NCBI GenBank assembly: GCA_963737365.1
Contig: CAVTSD010000001.1
Location: 1,798,001-1,862,000, forward strand
Source: Roseiarcus sp963737365
GTDB taxonomy: Bacteria > Pseudomonadota > Alphaproteobacteria > Rhizobiales > Beijerinckiaceae
Direction: 5' to 3'
Length of the DNA stretch: 64,000 bases
The position numbers were made by a program, and so were the translations under genes. Every line of letters begins with the position of its first letter. The stretch's first letter is position 1. Positions 34,407-43,349 of this stretch are shown piece by piece. The notes under the pieces were generated by a model. The model was not told where the DNA came from. It saw only the letters and a list, made by a program, of their open reading frames with translations, and did not search any database.

Positions 34407-34739
34407 ATGCCCCACTATCTTTGCAAATTGAAGCCGCCGCGAACGACGTTCATCTCTGACATGACGCCCGGCGAAGCGCAGCTTATGCGCGCGCATCGCG
34501 AGTACTGGACGCCAAGCGTCGAGACAGGCGTCGTCATCGCGATGGGCCCGGTCGTCGATCCGGCAGGGGGTTATGGCGTCGCCATTATCGAAGCCGCCTC
34601 CGACGCGGCGCTGGAGGCGATGCAAAAGGCCGATCCGGTTATCTTGGCCGGCGGTTTTGCTTATGAAAACTGCCGCATGTTGGGGATTGCAGTGCGCCCC
34701 AGCCAGCCGCTCGCGCCCATCACTTCCATATCTCCGTAA
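34407..34739 (+). CDS. YciI-like (YCII domain) protein
   Basis: 110-residue dimeric ferredoxin-like fold protein. PHYLCKLKPPRTTFISDMTPGEAQLMRAHREYWTPSVETGVVIAMGPVVDPAGGYGVAIIEAASDAALEAM shows the YCII pattern: the conserved His in RAHREYW and the Asp in GPVxDP. It lies 15 nt after sucA and 34 nt before sucB, so it is embedded in the oxoglutarate dehydrogenase genes. Catalytic role in most YCII proteins is unknown. Confidence 0.85.
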   Translation: MPHYLCKLKPPRTTFISDMTPGEAQLMRAHREYWTPSVETGVVIAMGPVVDPAGGYGVAIIEAASDAALEAMQKADPVILAGGFAYENCRMLGIAVRPSQPLAPITSISP

Positions 34740-34773
34740 GGCTTAGAGAGGGGCGCCTCGCGGCGCGATCGAA

Positions 34774-36051
34774 ATGGCGATTGAGGTTCGTGTTCCGACG
34801 CTCGGGGAGTCGATTACCGAAGCGACCGTTGGCAAGTGGTTCAAAAAGGCCGGAGAACCTGTGCAGGCCGACGAGCCGCTGGTGGAGCTTGAGACCGACA
34901 AGGTGACTCTCGAAGTCAATGCGCCGAGCTCGGGGGTCTTGAGCGAGATTGCCGCCGAAACAGGCCAAACGGTAGGCATCGGCGCGCTGCTCGGCCAGGT
35001 TTCAGCCGGCGCGGCTCCGGCAGCCCCGGCGCACGCTGCAGCTTCATCCGGAAAGGCGGCGCGTGAAGCAACGCCTGCCGTCGCAACTGCGGCGCCTGCC
35101 GCCGCGACGGCGATGCCTCCGGCGCCGGCCGCGGCCAAGATCGCCGCCGAGGACAAGATCGATCTTGCTTCAATCGCCGGCAGCGGCAAGCGCGGTCAGG
35201 TGCTGAAGGGCGACGTGCTGGCTGCGGTAGCGGCTCAAGCGCCAGCGCCTCTCGTCGCTCCTGCGCCGCTTCAGACGCCGACGGCCGCGCCCATTCCAAC
35301 CCCTAGTCCGGCTCCCATCCCTGCAGCTCGCACGACCACCTCCGATGACGGCGCTCGCGAGGAGCGGGTGCGCATGACCAAGCTGCGTCAGACAATCGCC
35401 CGTCGCCTGAAGGACGCGCAAAATAGCGCGGCTATGCTCACGACTTTCAACGAGGTCGACATGAGCGAGGTGATGGCGTTGCGCGCGCGCTATAAGGACG
35501 CCTTCGAGAAAAAGCATGGCGCCAAGCTCGGCTTCATGGGCTTTTTCGTCAAAGCGTGTGTTCAGGCGCTGAAAGAAATTCCCGCCGTCAACGCCGAAAT
35601 CGATGGCGCGGACTTGGTCTATAAGAATTACTACCACGTCGGCATCGCCGTTGGCACCGACAAGGGCCTGATCGTGCCGGTGGTGCGAGACGCTGAAAAG
35701 CTCTCGATCGCCGAGATCGAGAAGACGATTGCTGCGCTCGGCAAGCGCGCTCGCGACGGCCAGCTCACGCTCGAAGAGTTGCAGGGCGGAACGTTTACTA
35801 TCACCAACGGCGGCATCTATGGCTCGCTGATGTCGACGCCGATTCTCAATGCGCCGCAGTCGGGCATCCTGGGCATGCACAAGATCCAGGACCGGCCCAT
35901 CGCCGTTGGCGGCAAGGTTGAAATCCGGCCGATGATGTATCTGGCGTTGAGCTACGACCATCGCATCGTCGATGGCCGGGAGGCGGTGACTTTCCTCGTC
36001 CGCGTCAAGGAGGCGCTCGAGGACCCGGCGCGGCTCGTGCTAGACCTCTGA
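34774..36051 (+). CDS. sucB: Dihydrolipoyllysine succinyltransferase (E2 of 2-oxoglutarate dehydrogenase)
   Basis: 425 residues. One lipoyl domain (ETDKVTLEV, lipoylated Lys43), an Ala/Pro-rich linker (about 85-125 and 150-190), a peripheral-subunit-binding domain (EDKIDLASIAGSGKRGQVLKGDVLAAV), and the C-terminal acyltransferase domain from RVRMTKLRQTIARRL to the catalytic SYDHRIVDGREAVTFLV (His and Asp). A single lipoyl domain and the SucB-type sequence favour oxoglutarate over pyruvate dehydrogenase, in line with sucA upstream. ATG 34774. Confidence 0.96.
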   Translation: MAIEVRVPTLGESITEATVGKWFKKAGEPVQADEPLVELETDKVTLEVNAPSSGVLSEIAAETGQTVGIGALLGQVSAGAAPAAPAHAAASSGKAAREATPAVATAAPAAATAMPPAPAAAKIAAEDKIDLASIAGSGKRGQVLKGDVLAAVAAQAPAPLVAPAPLQTPTAAPIPTPSPAPIPAARTTTSDDGAREERVRMTKLRQTIARRLKDAQNSAAMLTTFNEVDMSEVMALRARYKDAFEKKHGAKLGFMGFFVKACVQALKEIPAVNAEIDGADLVYKNYYHVGIAVGTDKGLIVPVVRDAEKLSIAEIEKTIAALGKRARDGQLTLEELQGGTFTITNGGIYGSLMSTPILNAPQSGILGMHKIQDRPIAVGGKVEIRPMMYLALSYDHRIVDGREAVTFLVRVKEALEDPARLVLDL

Positions 36052-36090
36052 GGTTGCGACACTCGCGAGCTCGTGGATCGGAGGCGCTCT

Positions 36091-36483
36091 GTGAGCGAAT
36101 TGACCTGCCTCGAATTGAGCGTGGCTCTGTGGTTGATCCATGTTCTTGTTCAAGCGACATTCGGCAACCTGGAACTGCCATTCGGCTATCTGTTCACTTC
36201 GCGCGACAAGCCCGCTGCAACGAGCGGCTTGCTGTTTGGTCGAGCGACCCGAGCGCTGGCGAACTACGTCGAGAATTTCACACCCTTCGTCGCGCTCGTG
36301 CTTGCGCTCATCGTCACCCAGCGGACTGGCGGGCCCGGCGCGCTTGGCGCGACGATCTGGATTCTGGCGCGCGCCATCTACATTCCGGTTTACCTTCTCG
36401 GCGTCATGTACGCGCGCACGTTGGTGTGGGCAATTTCGATCATCGGCCTTGTGTTGATGCTATGGCGGTTGATCGGACGATAG
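36091..36483 (+). CDS. MAPEG family membrane protein
   Basis: About 130 residues with four hydrophobic segments (LSVALWLIHVLVQATFGNL; YVENFTPFVALVLALIVTQ; LGATIWILARAIYIPVYLLGV; LVWAISIIGLVLMLWRLI), the layout of MAPEG (membrane-associated eicosanoid/glutathione metabolism-like) proteins, including the N/E in ANYVENF and RAIYIPVY. GTG 36091 has a GGAG site 7 nt upstream and is preferred to the GTG at 36073. Lies between sucB and lpd. Catalytic activity unproven. Confidence 0.82.
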   Translation: MSELTCLELSVALWLIHVLVQATFGNLELPFGYLFTSRDKPAATSGLLFGRATRALANYVENFTPFVALVLALIVTQRTGGPGALGATIWILARAIYIPVYLLGVMYARTLVWAISIIGLVLMLWRLIGR

Positions 36484-36529
36484 CTGGCGCCGCGAGTCCT
36501 TCACGGACGCCCAGCGAAAGAGATCTGCA

Positions 36530-37927
36530 ATGACTTATGACTTGGTAGTAATCGGCTCGGGCCCGGGCGGCTACGTATGCGCGATCCGCGCGGCGCAACT
36601 CGGCATGAAGGTCGCCGTCGTCGAGAAGATGAAGACGCTTGGGGGCACCTGCCTGAACATTGGCTGCATTCCCTCCAAGGCGCTCCTCTACGCATCCGAA
36701 ATGTTCGACGAGGCGGGGCATGGCCTTGCGCCCCTGGGCGTCGTCGTTTCTCCGCCGACGCTCGATCTCCCCGGAATGATGAAGCACAAGGACGTCACGG
36801 TGGCCGCCAACGTCAATGGCGTCGCCTATCTGTTTAAGAAGAATAAGATCGACTGGGTTAGCGGCGAAGGGCGCATAGCCGCTCCCGGGCGCGTGACCGT
36901 CAAAGGCGCTGATGGGAAAGAAAGCACGCTAGAAACCAAGGCGATCGTCATCGCCACCGGTTCGGATGTCGCCCGGCTGCCGGGCGTGGAGATCAACGAG
37001 AAAACGATCGTTTCCTCGACCGGCGCTTTGAGCCTGTCCGCTCCGCCGAAGAAGCTGATCGTCGTGGGCGCCGGCGTCATCGGCCTCGAACTTGGCTCGG
37101 TTTGGCGGCGGCTCGGTTCCGAGGTGACGGTGGTCGAATTTCTGGATCGTATCCTGACGGGGATCGACGGCGAGGCCGCCAAGCTGATGCAACGCACGCT
37201 GGAGAAGCAGGGCCTTACCTTCCACCTCAGTCACAAGCTAGCCAAAGTCGAGCCGGCGGCCACGGGCGTCAAGGCGACGATTGAGCCGTCAACGAGCGGA
37301 GAGGCCAAGGTGCTCGACGCCGACGTTGTGCTGGTCGCCATTGGACGACGTCCCTTCACGGAAGGCCTGGGATTGGAGGCGCTCGGCGTCAAGACGGAGC
37401 GCGGCCAGGTCGTCGTCGACGCGCATTTCGCCACCAACGTTCAGGGAATCTATGCGATCGGCGACGTCATTCGCGGGCCCATGCTCGCGCACAAAGCCGA
37501 GGACGAGGGCGTTGCGGTCGCCGAACTCTTGGCGGGGCAGGCGGGCCACGTCAATTATGGCGTTATTCCGAATGTGGTCTACACGAACCCCGAGGTCGCA
37601 TCTGTCGGCAAGAGCGAGGAAGAACTGAAGGCCGAGGGCGTCGCCTACGCAGTCGGCAAATTCCCGTTCACGGCGAATGGGCGTGCGCGGGCGATGCGTC
37701 ACACCGAGGGTTTCGTGAAGATCCTCGCCGACGCAAGCAGCGATCGTGTGCTCGGAGGACATATCGTGGGGTTCGGCGCGGGCGAGATGATCCACGAGAT
37801 CGCGGTCTTGATGGAGTTCGGCGGCTCGGCGGAAGATCTTGCTCGCACCTGCCATGCGCACCCCACCATGTCAGAAGCGGTGAAGGAGGCGGCGATGGCT
37901 GTGGCGAAGCGGGCGATCCACATCTGA
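36530..37927 (+). CDS. lpd: Dihydrolipoyl dehydrogenase (E3)
   Basis: Flavoprotein reoxidising lipoamide on E2, 465 residues. FAD-binding VIGSGPGGYVCAIRAAQLG at the N-terminus, redox-active disulphide GGTCLNIGCIPSK (Cys41 and Cys46), NAD-binding VVGAGVIGLELGSVW, ATGSD, YAIGDVIRGPMLAHKAEDEG and the C-terminal HAHPTMSEAVKEAAM with the catalytic His-Glu. ATG 36530. Last gene of the mdh-suc block. Confidence 0.97.
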   Translation: MTYDLVVIGSGPGGYVCAIRAAQLGMKVAVVEKMKTLGGTCLNIGCIPSKALLYASEMFDEAGHGLAPLGVVVSPPTLDLPGMMKHKDVTVAANVNGVAYLFKKNKIDWVSGEGRIAAPGRVTVKGADGKESTLETKAIVIATGSDVARLPGVEINEKTIVSSTGALSLSAPPKKLIVVGAGVIGLELGSVWRRLGSEVTVVEFLDRILTGIDGEAAKLMQRTLEKQGLTFHLSHKLAKVEPAATGVKATIEPSTSGEAKVLDADVVLVAIGRRPFTEGLGLEALGVKTERGQVVVDAHFATNVQGIYAIGDVIRGPMLAHKAEDEGVAVAELLAGQAGHVNYGVIPNVVYTNPEVASVGKSEEELKAEGVAYAVGKFPFTANGRARAMRHTEGFVKILADASSDRVLGGHIVGFGAGEMIHEIAVLMEFGGSAEDLARTCHAHPTMSEAVKEAAMAVAKRAIHI

Positions 37928-38010
37928 GACTAAGAGCGCCCTCAGCGCCGTAGCCGCGATGTAACCAGGCTGCGGTCGCCTAACTTCGCACAATCTCCGG
38001 AGACCGTCGC

Positions 38011-38865
38011 GTGAACGCAAGACCTTGGCGGCCTGGAAAGCTCGATTTGCGTCTTACCAGTGCAGACGAGTGCGGGATCACGCAATGCCGAAGCGCGCGA
38101 CAGTTAACTGGCGCGATAATCGGCTTCGTTCTCTGTGGTTGGCTGTCCGCGTTCAACACATCAGCGCGCGCCGATCCGATGGCGCTGTGGCGGATCGTTC
38201 ACGGCGCTTGCGTTCCTCATGTTGAAGCGGGTTTGGGTCCGAAGCCCTGCGAGCGCGTCGACCTCGATGGCGGCGTTGATCAGGGCGTGGCGATTCTGAA
38301 GGATTTGGTCGGCGTCGCCCAGATGCTGGCGATTCCGACGCGGCGCATCACCGGTATCGAAGATCCGCAAATGCTGGAGCCCATTGCGCCGCCGGTGTTT
38401 GCTGACGCGTGGAGCGCCAAGAGGCTCGTTGAAGCGCGCCTAAACCGGACATTGCCGCGGGAAGCCGTTGGACTGGCGATCAATTCGAAATGGACACGCA
38501 GCCAGGAGCAGTTTCACGTCCATGTCGACTGCATGGCCGCTCCGGTTGTCAAGGCTCTAGCCGAGTACGCTTCCGCACTCAACGCTCAGTGGCGCGCAAT
38601 GACGGTTTCGCTTCAGGGACGGGTCTATCTCGCGCGCCGGGTCGACACGCCCGATCTCGTCGGCGTCGCTCCCCTTAAACTCCTCGCGGACGGCGTCGAG
38701 GGCGCGAGGGAGCATATGGGCGCCTACAGCCTTGCCGCAGTCGGCGCGACCTTTGATGGGAAGCCAGGCTTCGTTTTGCTGGCCGACCAGTTCTCATTGG
38801 AGGGCGGCGGCCACGCCGAGGACCTCCAGGATCACGATTGCGCGATTGCTCGTTCGACGCCCTGA
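38011..38865 (+). CDS. cdh: CDP-diacylglycerol diphosphatase
   Basis: Hydrolyses CDP-diacylglycerol to CMP and phosphatidate. The 284-residue protein has an N-terminal hydrophobic segment (TGAIIGFVLCGWLSAFNTSARA) acting as signal or anchor, CVPHVEAGLGPKPCERVDL, YLARRVDTPDLVGVAPLKLL and the HIT-like EQFHVHVDC motif (H-x-H) with the family's catalytic histidines. GTG 38011 follows CCGGAGA. The gene stands alone between lpd and an L,D-transpeptidase gene. Confidence 0.85.
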   Translation: MNARPWRPGKLDLRLTSADECGITQCRSARQLTGAIIGFVLCGWLSAFNTSARADPMALWRIVHGACVPHVEAGLGPKPCERVDLDGGVDQGVAILKDLVGVAQMLAIPTRRITGIEDPQMLEPIAPPVFADAWSAKRLVEARLNRTLPREAVGLAINSKWTRSQEQFHVHVDCMAAPVVKALAEYASALNAQWRAMTVSLQGRVYLARRVDTPDLVGVAPLKLLADGVEGAREHMGAYSLAAVGATFDGKPGFVLLADQFSLEGGGHAEDLQDHDCAIARSTP

Positions 38866-39008
38866 TCGAACTGCGCCTTTTGTGCGCTGAGAGAGGCGAT
38901 ACACAGGTCTGGGGATATGCGGGCTGCGGAAATTGATTTAGGCTCCCGCGGCGGCGTTCGATTTTTTCAAAGGTGGGCGAACAGTCGACTGAAGACGGGG
39001 GCGGGGCA

Positions 39009-39539
39009 ATGGGGGTTCTATTCACGCGCTTTTTTGCGCTCGTATTTTTGATCGCGGCGCCGACGTACGCTTACGCGCATGTCGAGATCAACGTCGACCT
39101 TTCGTCGCAGACAATGACCGTCCACTCGGGCTCCGGCGAAACGTACGTCTGGCCGATATCCTCAGGAAAGGCCGGTCATGCGACGCCAAATGGCGTTTTT
39201 CGGCCGCGAGCGATGTACGCCATGGTCCACTCGGCCAAGTACAACAACGCCCCGATGCCGCACTCCATCTTCTTCTACGGCCAATACGCGATCCACGGCA
39301 CGGATGCGGTCGGAAGCCTCGGCAGACCGGCGTCGCACGGCTGTGTCCGCATTTCGCCCGCACACGCGGCAACGCTATTCGCCATGGTTCAGAAGCAGGG
39401 GGCGGAAATCCGCATCGTCGGATCACCCTTCAGCGATATAGCGCGCAGCGAGAAGCATTCGGGATCTGCGCTTGGATTTGCACCCGTTCGCCATACGCGG
39501 ACCCTTAAAGAATGGGCGCGCAATCCTCTCGCACAGTGA
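39009..39539 (+). CDS. L,D-transpeptidase (YkuD domain)
   Basis: Periplasmic peptidoglycan cross-linking or lipoprotein-attaching enzyme of 176 residues. Signal peptide MGVLFTRFFALVFLIAAPTY with AHA-type cleavage near residue 23, then the YkuD domain: INVDLSSQTMTVHSG, the catalytic AIHGTDAVGSLGRPASHGCVRISP (His near 97, nucleophile Cys near 112). ATG 39009 was preferred to an upstream in-frame start because it begins the signal peptide. Stand-alone short form with no peptidoglycan-binding domain. Confidence 0.92.
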   Translation: MGVLFTRFFALVFLIAAPTYAYAHVEINVDLSSQTMTVHSGSGETYVWPISSGKAGHATPNGVFRPRAMYAMVHSAKYNNAPMPHSIFFYGQYAIHGTDAVGSLGRPASHGCVRISPAHAATLFAMVQKQGAEIRIVGSPFSDIARSEKHSGSALGFAPVRHTRTLKEWARNPLAQ

Positions 39540-39683
39540 GGAAACCAGATCGCCGTTTACGGAGGCATTAATAAGCCGTAATCCGCGCCGAAATCGCGCG
39601 GACGGGTGTCGCGTTTTCCCTCCGTTTAGGATATCAGGCCACCCACGATTCGAACTGGCGGGAGCCGGTTGAGGAGGCCATTG

Positions 39684-40553
39684 GTGCAAAGACGTCAATT
39701 TATCGCCGGCGCCGCCGGCCTGATTGCAGGCTCGCTTGCGCCGCGGCTGGCATTTGCCGACGTGCCCACAGCCTTTACGTTCGATATGGCGCCGCCGATG
39801 GACAACCGCGAGAAGTTCATCGCCTGGGGCGTGGCGCAACGCGGAGAAGACCCGAAATACCTCGGCGAGCGGTTTGATCGCTTCGGCGCAATGGTCCGCA
39901 ATGAGGACCTCGCCAATGATCGCAATAAGCACGCCTTTCTCCTGACGCCGCGCGAAAAATTCGTGCTGCAGCAGAATCTCGCTCGCGCCTACGACCACGC
40001 CTTCCTCGATATCGGCTACGGCGTCACGATTTCCGGCCCTCATATCGTCGGGCGGATGACCTCGAACATCGATCCCAAGCAGGGGGAGAAGGTGCTGGAG
40101 ATCGGCACCGGCTCTGGCTACCAGTCAGCCTATCTGTCGCACCTGACCGACCAGGTCCACACCGTGGAAATCATCAAGCCGCTGGCTGAGCGCACCCGCT
40201 CCATCTACGACCAGCTCATCAAAGACGGCTACAAGGAGTTCGAGGCGATCAAGAGCAAGGCCGCCGACGGCTATTATGGTTGGGAAGAGGCGGCGCCTTT
40301 CGACAAGATCATCGTCACCTGTGGCATCGACCATGTTCCTCCGCCGCTGCTGCAACAGTTGAAGCCTGGCGGAATCATGGTCATTCCGGTTGGACCGCCG
40401 GGCGCCCAGCGGGTCCTCAAGGTCGTCAAGAATCAAGCTTCGGATGGTCAGCTGACCGTCGCGCGATCTGATATCTACGGCGGACGGATCGTCCCGTTCG
40501 TTCCGTTCACCAAGCTGGAAGGTGAACAGATCGTCGGCACCCACAATAACTAG
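39684..40553 (+). CDS. PIMT-like protein methyltransferase with a Tat-like leader
   Basis: 289 residues. The C-terminal 200 residues are a SAM-dependent methyltransferase of the protein-L-isoaspartate O-methyltransferase family: PHIVGRMTSNIDPKQGEKVLEIGTGSGYQSAYLSHL (SAM motif I), VHTVEII, FDKIIVTCGIDHVPPPLLQQLKPGGIMVIPVG. The N-terminus VQRRQFIAGAAGLIAGSLAPRLAFADVP has RRQFI and an Ala-type cleavage site, the layout of a twin-arginine signal. Export of a SAM-dependent enzyme would be odd. Start: GTG 39684 with GAGGAGG; a TTG five codons upstream is possible. Confidence 0.85.
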   Translation: MQRRQFIAGAAGLIAGSLAPRLAFADVPTAFTFDMAPPMDNREKFIAWGVAQRGEDPKYLGERFDRFGAMVRNEDLANDRNKHAFLLTPREKFVLQQNLARAYDHAFLDIGYGVTISGPHIVGRMTSNIDPKQGEKVLEIGTGSGYQSAYLSHLTDQVHTVEIIKPLAERTRSIYDQLIKDGYKEFEAIKSKAADGYYGWEEAAPFDKIIVTCGIDHVPPPLLQQLKPGGIMVIPVGPPGAQRVLKVVKNQASDGQLTVARSDIYGGRIVPFVPFTKLEGEQIVGTHNN

Positions 40554-40643
40554 CGCCCGGCTCCCTCAAGGGTCGCTTTGGTCGCGGGCGCGCCTGGATC
40601 CAAAGCGTATCTTCATACACCCGGCCGGCCGCTCAGAGATGCA

Positions 40644-43349
40644 ATGAACGACGCGAGCAACGTCCCGATCGCTGACGTCCTTGACGCGCAGGCCGAGCCA
40701 GACTCGGAGCTCGGTTCGGGTTCGCGCCTCGCTCTCTATTTCGCCGTAGGGCTTGCCGCCGGCTCTGTCATCGCCTTGCAGATCGACGTCATGCGCGTCT
40801 TTTCTGTCGGCAGCTGGGCGCATTTCGGCTCGCTGGTCGTGAGCCTGGCGATGCTGGGCTTCGGCCTGGCGAGCGCGGTGATGACCGTCGCCAAGGACTG
40901 GTTCGCTCGCAATTGGCGTGTGGCTGCGACCGTTTCGCTCGCTCTGTTCGGGCCGCTTGCCGTCGCCGCGAACCTTTACGTCCAGCATCTCGGTTTCAAT
41001 GCGATCTTCCTGATCTCCGACCCGGCTCAGAAATGGAAGCTGCTTGCGATTTTTCTGGCGGAGCTCACGCCATTCCTGGCCGGCGCTTTTTTTCTCGGAT
41101 GCGTCTTTCTGAGAAGCAACCGCATTTTTGGCCGAGTCTACTTCGCCGACCTCGCCGGGGCCGGACTTTGCGGCCTGGTGTTCCTGTTGGCGATGTATGT
41201 GTTTACGCCCGCCAATCTGATCGCTGCGCCATTGGGGCTTTGGTTCTTAGCTTGTTTGGCCTGGTCGTTCGGTCCTGGCGGCCGCGTGGCGCTCATTCCC
41301 TTTCTTATCGCGGGCGCCCTCGCTTTCGCGGGCCACTTCGTTCTGCCGCAGACCTTCGGCTTAAAGACGCTTGCGACGAACGATTACAAAGGCGTGGCCT
41401 ACGCGCGTAAGTTTCCGGACGCGAAGAAGGTCTACGAAAGCGCCTCGCCGTTCGGTTTTCTCGAGGCCTACTCCAGCTCCTATCTGCATTTTGCGCCAGG
41501 CTTATCCGACAACGCCGGCTTCAATCTGCCGACGATGCCAGCCAACGCCTATCTCGGCCTCTACATCGACGGTGACGGTCCTATCGGCATCATGCGCGAT
41601 CTGACCGACAAGGAAACCGCGTATTTCCATTACTTGCCGATGGTCTATCCCTACATCATCAAGTCCGCGCCGAAGACATTCATCGTCCAATTCGGTGGAG
41701 GGATCTCGACTGAGGTCGCCCTCCACTCGGGCGCCGAGGATGTGACGGTCGCCGAAGGCAACCGCGCGGTGCTCCAGGCGTTTCACGCCGATGTGATCCG
41801 CAACTTTACTGGTGACATACTGTCCAAGGTCCACGTCATTGATTACGAGGGACGCCATTTCCTTGCACATACCGATGAGCGCTTCGATGTTATCGACCTA
41901 AGCCTCGCGGACTCGGTCGGACTTTCGAACCCCGGCGGCTTCGCCATTATGGAGAAGTTCTCCTATACCAAAGAGGCGATGGAGACCTACATGCGCGCGC
42001 TCGCCCCCGGCGGCGTGCTGTCGGTCACGCTCTGGAATAAGGAGGAGCCGCCGAAGTCGGTTCTGAAGCTCTATGCGACGATGGCCGCGGCGGCGCGCGA
42101 GGTCGATCCCGCGCATCTGGCCAATTCATTCTTCGTCGCCTCGTCTTACCTGTCGACGGCGACGGTTCTGTACAAAAACGGCGGGTTCTCGCCGGGTGAG
42201 ATCGAGAAGCTGCGCGCCCACACCCGCGCCATGTCGTTTGACGAAATCTACTCGCCGGGACTCTTTTACGATCCCTCGCAAACCGACACCACGCTGGCTG
42301 GCTATGTCGAGCAGATTTTCGGCGGCGCTGCCGGAGGTCCGTCCTCCCCACAGCCGTCTACTGGGACAGCTCCAGGTGCGGACACAGTCGCCGACGCCGA
42401 TCCCGCGAAGGGCGACGACACCCCGCCTTCCGGCAAGGCCGATGACGGCGTGCTGCCCGCGACAGTCATGGGCAGGCTCGCTTGGCACGCGCTCGTCTCT
42501 GGGCGATGGCCTGAGATTGCCGATCGCTACGTGTTCAATACGCGAGCGTTGACGAACGACGCGCCTTATTTCGCAGCCTACGTCAAGACGGGTGACCTGC
42601 CTCGCGTGCTCGACAGACTTGAGCTCTTACAGGACGAGTGGGGCTATCTCCTGATTTGGGCGACGCTCGGCGTGGCTTGCCTGACGGCGACGGTACTGCT
42701 CGCGATACCGCTCATTTGGGGCTGGAGAGCCGTCTTCTCGCACTCGCCGGGCAAGGCGCTGACCGTGCTCTATTTCGCCTGTCTCGGCACCGGCTACATC
42801 ATGGTCGAGGTCGGGCTTATCGCCCACTTCGTCATGGCGCTTGGAAATCCGACGATCTCCGCGTCAGTGTTGATCACCGGCATGCTGGTGTTCTCGGGCC
42901 TTGGCGCCCTGACCTCTGAGCGCGCTCTGCCGCACATGCGGACGGTCATGCCCGCTCTCTTCGTCGCGGTCGGGGTGATGTTGATCCTCTACGGGTTGTA
43001 TCTCGGCCACGTGCTCGAATCGATCGGCGCGATCGCCTATCCCGCCCGCCTTGTCGTGTGCTTTCTTTTGATAGCCCCGCCTGCCTTCTTGATGGGATTT
43101 CCGATGCCGGTCGCAATGACGACGCTCGGACGCCTCGGCAAGGATCACATGTTCGTCTGGGCATGGGGCGTTAACGGTTGCTTCTCGGTGATCGGGGCTG
43201 CGGCGGCGCCCGTCATTGCAACCAATTTTGGCCTTGCAGCTGTGATCGAGGTTGCAGGCCTCGCCTATCTGTTGGCGATTCCGGCCTTTTACGGAGTCAT
43301 CGCTTCGGGCCAAGAACGTGGCCCAGCCGAAAGCGAAGCTCGGGCTTGA
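40644..43349 (+). CDS. Polytopic membrane protein with spermidine-synthase-like domain
   Basis: About 901 residues. The N-terminal third has six or seven hydrophobic segments (for example LALYFAVGLAAGSVIALQI, LAIFLAELTPFLAGAFFLG), a middle domain has SAM/spermidine-synthase character (FIVQFGGGISTEVALHSGAEDVTVAEGNRAVLQAF; FDVIDLSLADSVGLSNPGGF; ALAPGGVLSVTLWN), and the C-terminal quarter has a second set of about seven hydrophobic segments. An Ala/Pro-rich linker lies at about residues 565-600. ATG 40644 is preferred over the upstream TTG. The acceptor is unknown; the cytosolic domain may be a transferase acting at the membrane or a regulatory pseudo-enzyme. Confidence 0.78.
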   Translation: MNDASNVPIADVLDAQAEPDSELGSGSRLALYFAVGLAAGSVIALQIDVMRVFSVGSWAHFGSLVVSLAMLGFGLASAVMTVAKDWFARNWRVAATVSLALFGPLAVAANLYVQHLGFNAIFLISDPAQKWKLLAIFLAELTPFLAGAFFLGCVFLRSNRIFGRVYFADLAGAGLCGLVFLLAMYVFTPANLIAAPLGLWFLACLAWSFGPGGRVALIPFLIAGALAFAGHFVLPQTFGLKTLATNDYKGVAYARKFPDAKKVYESASPFGFLEAYSSSYLHFAPGLSDNAGFNLPTMPANAYLGLYIDGDGPIGIMRDLTDKETAYFHYLPMVYPYIIKSAPKTFIVQFGGGISTEVALHSGAEDVTVAEGNRAVLQAFHADVIRNFTGDILSKVHVIDYEGRHFLAHTDERFDVIDLSLADSVGLSNPGGFAIMEKFSYTKEAMETYMRALAPGGVLSVTLWNKEEPPKSVLKLYATMAAAAREVDPAHLANSFFVASSYLSTATVLYKNGGFSPGEIEKLRAHTRAMSFDEIYSPGLFYDPSQTDTTLAGYVEQIFGGAAGGPSSPQPSTGTAPGADTVADADPAKGDDTPPSGKADDGVLPATVMGRLAWHALVSGRWPEIADRYVFNTRALTNDAPYFAAYVKTGDLPRVLDRLELLQDEWGYLLIWATLGVACLTATVLLAIPLIWGWRAVFSHSPGKALTVLYFACLGTGYIMVEVGLIAHFVMALGNPTISASVLITGMLVFSGLGALTSERALPHMRTVMPALFVAVGVMLILYGLYLGHVLESIGAIAYPARLVVCFLLIAPPAFLMGFPMPVAMTTLGRLGKDHMFVWAWGVNGCFSVIGAAAAPVIATNFGLAAVIEVAGLAYLLAIPAFYGVIASGQERGPAESEARA

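Noticed and set aside
39641..39668. tRNA-like GATTCGAAC string
   Set aside because: No surrounding cloverleaf could be paired.
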